Shown here piece after piece: positions 60,101 to 64,000 of a stretch of DNA of 64,000 nt. The translations under genes and the position numbers were made by a program. Position 1 is the stretch's first letter; each line of letters opens with the position of its first letter. Below the pieces are notes generated by a model. It made no database searches. It was not told the origin of the DNA and saw only the letters and a list, made by a program, of their open reading frames with translations. Source of the DNA: Citrobacter amalonaticus (GTDB lineage Bacteria > Pseudomonadota > Gammaproteobacteria > Enterobacterales > Enterobacteriaceae); contig NZ_AP024587.1 of assembly GCF_018323885.1 (NCBI RefSeq), positions 61,777-125,776 of the forward strand, written 5' to 3'.

Positions 60101-62603
60101 AAACGGCGAGCTACTGTCCGTGTCTGCAGGTGGAGAACCGGTGCTGGTCTCCCGGGCCACCTGGGAGATGGAGAAAGCCATTCTACGCGTGGTGGAGGAA
60201 GGAAAAGGCACGCAGCAGCCGTTGCTGGAACAGGTACCAGAGGCCGTGCTGAACGGCATGACCGATGGCCAGAAAAAATCGACCACCCTGGTACTGGGTA
60301 CCACGGACCAGTTTATCGGGATTCAGGGCTATGCCGGCGTGGGGAAAACCACGCAGTTGAAGGCGGTGATATCTGCACTGGAGACCTTACCGGCGGACGT
60401 TCGCCCAGTTATGACGGGGCTAGCTCCGACCCACCAAGCGGTAAAAGAGATGAGCGACGTCGGTGTCCAGGCGCAGACTATCAAATCCTTTATCGTTGAG
60501 CATGACCAGGCGACGGCAGCAGGAGGGAAGCCCGACTATAAAGGGCAGGTGTTTCTTATCGATGAGTCCTCAATGGCGGGCAACCAGGATACGGCGGCAC
60601 TGTTCCAGGCCATTGCCAGCGGCGGCGGTCGCGCAGTCTCGATGGGGGATATCGACCAGTTTGAATCAGTCGACGTGGGCGCACCGTTTAAGCTGATGCA
60701 GGAGCGCAGCCCGATGGATGTGGCCATCATGAAGCAAATCGTCCGCCAGAAGGACCTGCAGTTGCGCGGTGCCGTTCACGACATCATTGATAACCGGATC
60801 GATGCAGCCCTGCAGCGCATTGAAACCCAGCCGGCTGACCGTGTGGCACGTAGCGCTGCAGCCACGCTCCCCGTGAGTGCCATTCAAGAAACGGAGACGC
60901 CCGTAAACGACATCGTGGCTGACTGGACGGACCGGACACCGGAGGCACGGTCCCGTACGCTAATCATTGCGCAACTGAACGCCGACCGTAAGGCGATAAA
61001 TGCCGGCATTCATGCCGCGCTTACTGCACGGGGAGAACTGGGGGAGAAAGCCATTAAGGTGCCTGTGCTCGATAAAATCACCCATACCCGCCATGAGTTC
61101 AACAAAACAGAGGCGTGGCAGCCGGGAATGGTGGTTAAACGCGGTGACCGCTACCAGGATGTGCTGGCCGTTGACCGTAACGGCAGAACGGTGACAGTAC
61201 GTGATGAAGAGGGGAAGATTGGCCTGTATTCCCCTAAGGAATTGATCACCGGCGACGTGCAGCTGTTTCGCCGCAGCGAAATGGAAGTCCGCACCGGCGA
61301 TCAGCTTAAGTTCACGGCGACAGATCGCGAACAGGGTCAGATGGCCAACCAGCGCTATACGGTGGAGTCAGTAAGCGAGGCGGGGAATATCCGTCTGAAG
61401 GGGGAGAACGGTCGCGTCATCATCAATCCTGAGAACGTCCGGGCGCAGCAGCATATCGACTACGGCTGGGCCGTCACCGGGTACGGTGCTCAGGGTGCCA
61501 GTAGCGATTATGTCATTGCGCTTGAGGGCACGGAAGGTGGGCGTAAGGCGCTCGCTTCACGTCGCGCCTTCTACATTTCAACCTCACGTGTGAAGGAGCA
61601 CGTCCAGATTTACACCGACGGGAAAGCGGACTGGGTTAAGGCGATAAAAGCGCCGGAACGTGATATCAAAACGGCGCACGATGCGCTGGCCCCCGAAACG
61701 CAGCGTAAACAGGCGAAAGCCATCTGGGCAATGGGGCAGCCGGTGAATAAAACGGCCATCGGCCGTGCCTGGGTGCGCCATCAGGGCATGCAGGACGCGT
61801 CACTGACGGCAAAAATCATACCGGCCACCCGGCGCTTTCCCGAACCGGCGATGGCACTGCCGATGTATGACAACAATGGCAGGAGTGCGGGGCTGGCCCT
61901 GGTCTCCCTGGTCTCAAGTCCGGAAGGACGGATGACGCAGGGGGAAACCCGAATGATCATGACAGAACGTGCCCGTGGCGCGGTGTTGCAGCGGAGCAAG
62001 TCCGGTAACACGATTGTGGCCAGCGACCTGACGGCCGCGCTCGATGCTGTACGAAATCACCCAAAAGATGGCGTAGTCTGGCAGACCGGCGATGAACCGC
62101 CCTCAGCATGGTTGCTTAAGGTGAGCGGTGGGTCAAAACAGGATGTGTCACCGGGTATTGTCTCCGCGCTGACGGACGAGCAGAGCGTACAGCAGCTGCG
62201 TGAGCAAATGCTGGCAGACCAGGTTCGCAATGAAGAAGCCGGGCGGAGCAGGCCGCCGGAGTCGTTGCTGGCGGAAGTTCCGCAGGAAGAGGTGATCAGA
62301 CTGAAACCGGAAGAGATTAACCCGCGTAAACCGGAACCACTCAACCCGGCTGCTGATGTGATCGCTAAGGTAAGAGGTGAAGAACACACCGATGGACAGG
62401 AAATAAAAGCCGCTGCAGAAGTCAGGAGTGTGCTGGCAGGTGCTGATAAAACATCCGGTGAACTGTCGCGGGCATCGCGTGTGATTGCAGACCTGGCAAA
62501 TACTGAACGCGACATGCTCAGGGCGGCAGAAAATACTGAACGCGGCCGCATGCCGGAGCGTGAAGAGCAGACCCTTACCCGTACCATTCAGAAAGAACGT
62601 TAA
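57180..62603 (+). CDS. traI: TraI relaxase-helicase
   Basis: 1,807 aa (F 1,756). The relaxase domain has Tyr16-Tyr17 ('AAGYYSNSDNYYF', second pair at 23-24) and the metal-binding 'DPQLHTHLLIAN' (~154-165). The helicase domain carries Walker A 'GYAGVGKTTQL' (~1051) and 'VFLIDESSM' (~1123). It nicks oriT, stays covalently attached to the 5' end and unwinds the strand. The C-terminus is rich in charged repeats. It overlaps traD (ATGA). Confidence 0.97.
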   Translation: MMSVAPVASAGEAAGYYSNSDNYYFLGSLQSLWMGEGAKELGLEGNVRADDLTAVLEGRLPDGSRLGKEVNGQHVHRPGHDLTFSAPKSVSILALIGNDKEMVEAHNHAVRVAAGYVEKLISARDTNDGVTSIVHTGKMVAAAYTHDTSRNLDPQLHTHLLIANMTEYAGKWKALATDYIHNAGFIETVMKHQVTLGKIYRSALRERVEALGHEVEEVGKHGMWEIRGVPEEVRDEYSSRGREIQGAVGAEATLRSRDVAAKDTRRAKVDPSRMRLMERWLGQMKEKGFDLKAYQESVVPRDPGLRETPPQSERDHQATPVRTEPEQASPQAQSRTEKNVDTPAQPAERENLSRQPVAQQTDTLSQPAQTGPGKTPATMNFPAAQPDTEIPRPELAEAVRLAISQLSDSKTRFTFGDLMLTTAELSERLPEIQDIRVAIDAALRDGMIVPLDSEKGVFTSRIHLLDELSIQALSQDHLKSTKVVSFTRPAQYASAALEVVEKDALVLMNAPSGVVGIRDLTEQLAGISSANGRDVLVLASSAERAISLAKSDDLRERIISRQHVLSGDFHLKPQSTLIIEGAERLGLKETLVLLGEARAQDAQLVFLDSAGRQANGNAMSVLESAGVPRSRRTEPAPGLEAEVVSIPNKRDRYEALANRFAELSGGNENVTAVVVGRREQAQMTGLVREALQNSGQLGRDGVEIEARQPVWLDSKTRRMPGSYRPGMVLEDRTDAKARKSYVIDRVHEDTRVLSLIDGDGVLARMKIGDISADWRLFSRETLSVATGEKLLAVAGDREHSLKAKDRLEVTGISEKGIEVKRGKDTLTLPKDQPLYLSHAYVTAPGGRDNDTGVVLAALNSRDISSQTMNSLAQSGHRAEVFTAEVQDRAEARLQRMKTNTSPVQLVRNLSGHQDVSKAVGSLHDSVRTDAGLAVWRAINDQRTVVISELKLATEAQKYHPDLEAIGNEIGLMVKNGELLSVSAGGEPVLVSRATWEMEKAILRVVEEGKGTQQPLLEQVPEAVLNGMTDGQKKSTTLVLGTTDQFIGIQGYAGVGKTTQLKAVISALETLPADVRPVMTGLAPTHQAVKEMSDVGVQAQTIKSFIVEHDQATAAGGKPDYKGQVFLIDESSMAGNQDTAALFQAIASGGGRAVSMGDIDQFESVDVGAPFKLMQERSPMDVAIMKQIVRQKDLQLRGAVHDIIDNRIDAALQRIETQPADRVARSAAATLPVSAIQETETPVNDIVADWTDRTPEARSRTLIIAQLNADRKAINAGIHAALTARGELGEKAIKVPVLDKITHTRHEFNKTEAWQPGMVVKRGDRYQDVLAVDRNGRTVTVRDEEGKIGLYSPKELITGDVQLFRRSEMEVRTGDQLKFTATDREQGQMANQRYTVESVSEAGNIRLKGENGRVIINPENVRAQQHIDYGWAVTGYGAQGASSDYVIALEGTEGGRKALASRRAFYISTSRVKEHVQIYTDGKADWVKAIKAPERDIKTAHDALAPETQRKQAKAIWAMGQPVNKTAIGRAWVRHQGMQDASLTAKIIPATRRFPEPAMALPMYDNNGRSAGLALVSLVSSPEGRMTQGETRMIMTERARGAVLQRSKSGNTIVASDLTAALDAVRNHPKDGVVWQTGDEPPSAWLLKVSGGSKQDVSPGIVSALTDEQSVQQLREQMLADQVRNEEAGRSRPPESLLAEVPQEEVIRLKPEEINPRKPEPLNPAADVIAKVRGEEHTDGQEIKAAAEVRSVLAGADKTSGELSRASRVIADLANTERDMLRAAENTERGRMPEREEQTLTRTIQKER

Positions 62604-62631
62604 TTCCCCTTATAACCATGAGAATCAGGCA

Positions 62632-63420
62632 ATGAAAGCAAACAAATTAGCAGCATTAATAGTTACAACATTCATTAGTTTTAGTTCAACATCACACGCT
62701 TCAGCACCTCAGCCTATATTCAGCCCGGAGCAGGAGGCACGTATCGGCGAAATCGCTGCAGACTATCTGGTGTCCCACCCGGAGATTCTGGTGACGGTCA
62801 GTAATAAGCTGCAGGAACAGCAGCAGATCCGTAAGCAGAAGATGTTTGCACTCAGCGTCATGGAGAATCAGTCGGGCCTTCTGCATGATCCGGATACACC
62901 GGCTTTTGGGCCTGAAAATGCGAAGGTCGCAGTGATTGAATTCTTTGATTACCAGTGCGTGTTCTGCAGCCGCTTCGCACCAGAGCTGGAAAAGGTTATG
63001 AAAGCGCAGCCGGACGTCAGATACGTCTTCAAGGAGTGGCCAATATTTAGCGGGCGCTGGGAAGCTTCACTTCAGGCGGCTCAACAGGGGCTGACAGTCT
63101 GGAAAAAGAAAGGGCCGCAGGCCTATGTGACTTACCACAATGCTGTCTACGCAACCGGCCACAATGAGGGCAAACTCACGACGGAAGACATACGGGAGGC
63201 AGCGTCAAAAGCCGGACTGACAACGCCAGCGCCGGGCGATAATACCGCGTTCCTTGAGAAAAACAGCAATCTGGCGGAGGCGCTGGGACTCACCGGAACG
63301 CCGGGCATTATCGTGATGCCCGTAACCGGAGCCACACCGGATACCATTACTGTCTTTCCGGAAGCCGTTACTGCTGACAGGCTTCAGGCCGCAATCCGGA
63401 AAGCCACCCGGGAGCAATGA
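62632..63420 (+). CDS. DsbA-like thiol:disulfide oxidoreductase
   Basis: 262 aa, signal peptide (residues 1-~24), coiled N-terminal segment ('VTVSNKLQEQQQIRKQKM') and a DsbA/Com1-type domain with the active site Cys109-Val-Phe-Cys112 ('FFDYQCVFCSRFAPEL') and the cis-Pro loop 'LTGTPGIIV'. It probably supplies disulfides to the cysteine-rich TraU, TraN and TraH, which is notable as TrbB here has lost one active cysteine. It is 28 bp after traI, in the place of F traX. Confidence 0.9.
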   Translation: MKANKLAALIVTTFISFSSTSHASAPQPIFSPEQEARIGEIAADYLVSHPEILVTVSNKLQEQQQIRKQKMFALSVMENQSGLLHDPDTPAFGPENAKVAVIEFFDYQCVFCSRFAPELEKVMKAQPDVRYVFKEWPIFSGRWEASLQAAQQGLTVWKKKGPQAYVTYHNAVYATGHNEGKLTTEDIREAASKAGLTTPAPGDNTAFLEKNSNLAEALGLTGTPGIIVMPVTGATPDTITVFPEAVTADRLQAAIRKATREQ

Positions 63421-64000
63421 TCCTCAGTCCGAGGAATGTCTCCCGCCAGAGACTGTTCTTCATGTTCCGCGCGTAAATGCCATCTTTCCATTCCGTTCTC
63501 CTGCGCTTCCTCGATCAGGCCTGCTGGCCTGATACTGCGGCGAGCGCTCCCGGTTAAAGTCCTTTATGGACAATTAGCATGCAAACTATGAACGGTTATC
63601 TGGTCTAACATCTGGAAAAATCGATAACGAACGGGTAGTATTCGGATCGTCAGCGATCGTCTTGTGGTGGGACAGATTGTTGATTCAGATTACTTTTGTG
63701 ACCTAACTCAAACTGATAGTTTGACTGCTTTGTGGTGAGGCAGGCGGGTGGCAGAAGATGGATTTACGGAAGAAATGCGGACTTCCGAAAAAAAACAGGG
63801 ACAGGACGTGTCCAGTAAAACGTTCAGGAGCAGGTGACGGGATTTCCCGGAGCCTGAATGCACAAACCCCCCGAAATCTGTCATCAACTTGGCGGAAGAG
63901 TCAGATATCAGGGGGTCCAAAAGCAGGCGCGTTGCCTGTGAAGGATTATAACGCATGCACCATAGAAAACAACACCCGGCCGCCATAAGTACAGGCCGTC
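63421..64000 (+). other. Region after the tra operon, no gene supported
   Basis: No traX or finO is visible. It contains element E3 at 63505-63545 and a 15-bp palindrome GGACA-GGACG-TGTCC at about 63800. Short frames here have no ribosome-binding site or recognisable product. Confidence 0.55.
63505..63545 (+). other. ColE1-ori-flank-like stem-loop element E3
   Basis: GCTTCCTCG, then the hairpin ATCAGGCC-TGCT-GGCCTGAT, then CTGCGGCGAGC. It is the third element of this kind; the inner hairpin differs from E1 and E2, so the bracket rather than the core is conserved. Confidence 0.5.

Noticed and set aside
63758..63988. 76-aa ORF near the right end
   Set aside because: No ribosome-binding site and a basic, low-information sequence; the opposite frame is equally open.

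Overview
This 64 kb window is part of a large conjugative plasmid of Enterobacterales, most plausibly from Klebsiella, Enterobacter or a relative. The evidence is a RepFIA-type RepE replicon with iterons, an F-type tra operon in canonical order (traM, A, L, E, K, B, V, C, trbI, W, U, trbC, N, F, trbB, H, G, T, D, I), F-type leading-region genes (psiB, psiA, hok/mok, a ParB-like gene, a DUF932 gene, a P19-type transglycosylase) and an F-type nic site. No antibiotic-resistance gene, tRNA or rRNA was seen. The host assignment is inference from overall character, not from a database search.

Layout. 0.1-1.9 kb: a DCL/DUF3223 protein, a putative exported protein and the ResD resolvase; the ccdAB genes that precede resD in F are absent. 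2.0-5.0 kb: an accessory island of small unknown genes and a stand-alone PD-(D/E)XK nuclease, punctuated by four 26-bp elements CTGGACA-N12-TGTCCAG. 5.03-6.26 kb: an IS3-family element. 6.4-7.7 kb: a ParA/ribbon-helix-helix partition locus with centromere-like repeats. 7.7-10.5 kb: an unknown 450-aa protein and the RepE replicon, with iterons on both sides. 10.5-12.3 kb: umuDC with a LexA box. 12.4-14.6 kb: a second (ParM/StbB) partition operon.

14.8-29.8 kb is the leading region, the first part to enter a recipient. The nic site at about 29,964 lies on the minus strand, so the transferred strand runs leftward and is the template for the plus-strand genes that fill this region. It carries an orphan DNA methyltransferase, a DUF1380 protein, an ArdB/KlcA antirestriction protein, a ParB-like protein, PsiB/PsiA, hok/mok/sok, an HsdM-like protein lacking the NPPF/Y motif, a DUF932 protein and many small unknown genes. 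Two repeat families punctuate it: three ~190-bp modules (S1-S3) with a co-varying hairpin, and three ~540-570-bp almost identical modules (R1-R3). Each R module ends inside a coding sequence, so three unrelated small proteins share the same promoter region, start and first ~15 residues. This looks like a modular set of early-expressed establishment or anti-defence genes driven by single-strand (Frpo/ssi-like) promoters, and it is the most interesting system here.

29.9-63.4 kb is oriT and the transfer operon. Departures from F are: a tandem-RHH TraY-like gene on the opposite strand with no traJ seen, a perfect CRP site before traA, a non-F insert between traW and traU, a mosaic traN, a divergent traG C-terminus/traS-position region, a TrbB with one active-site cysteine changed to serine, and a DsbA-like gene after traI with no traX or finO in the window. 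A lox-like pair of inverted 32-bp sites flanks one leading-region gene (24.1-24.7 kb).
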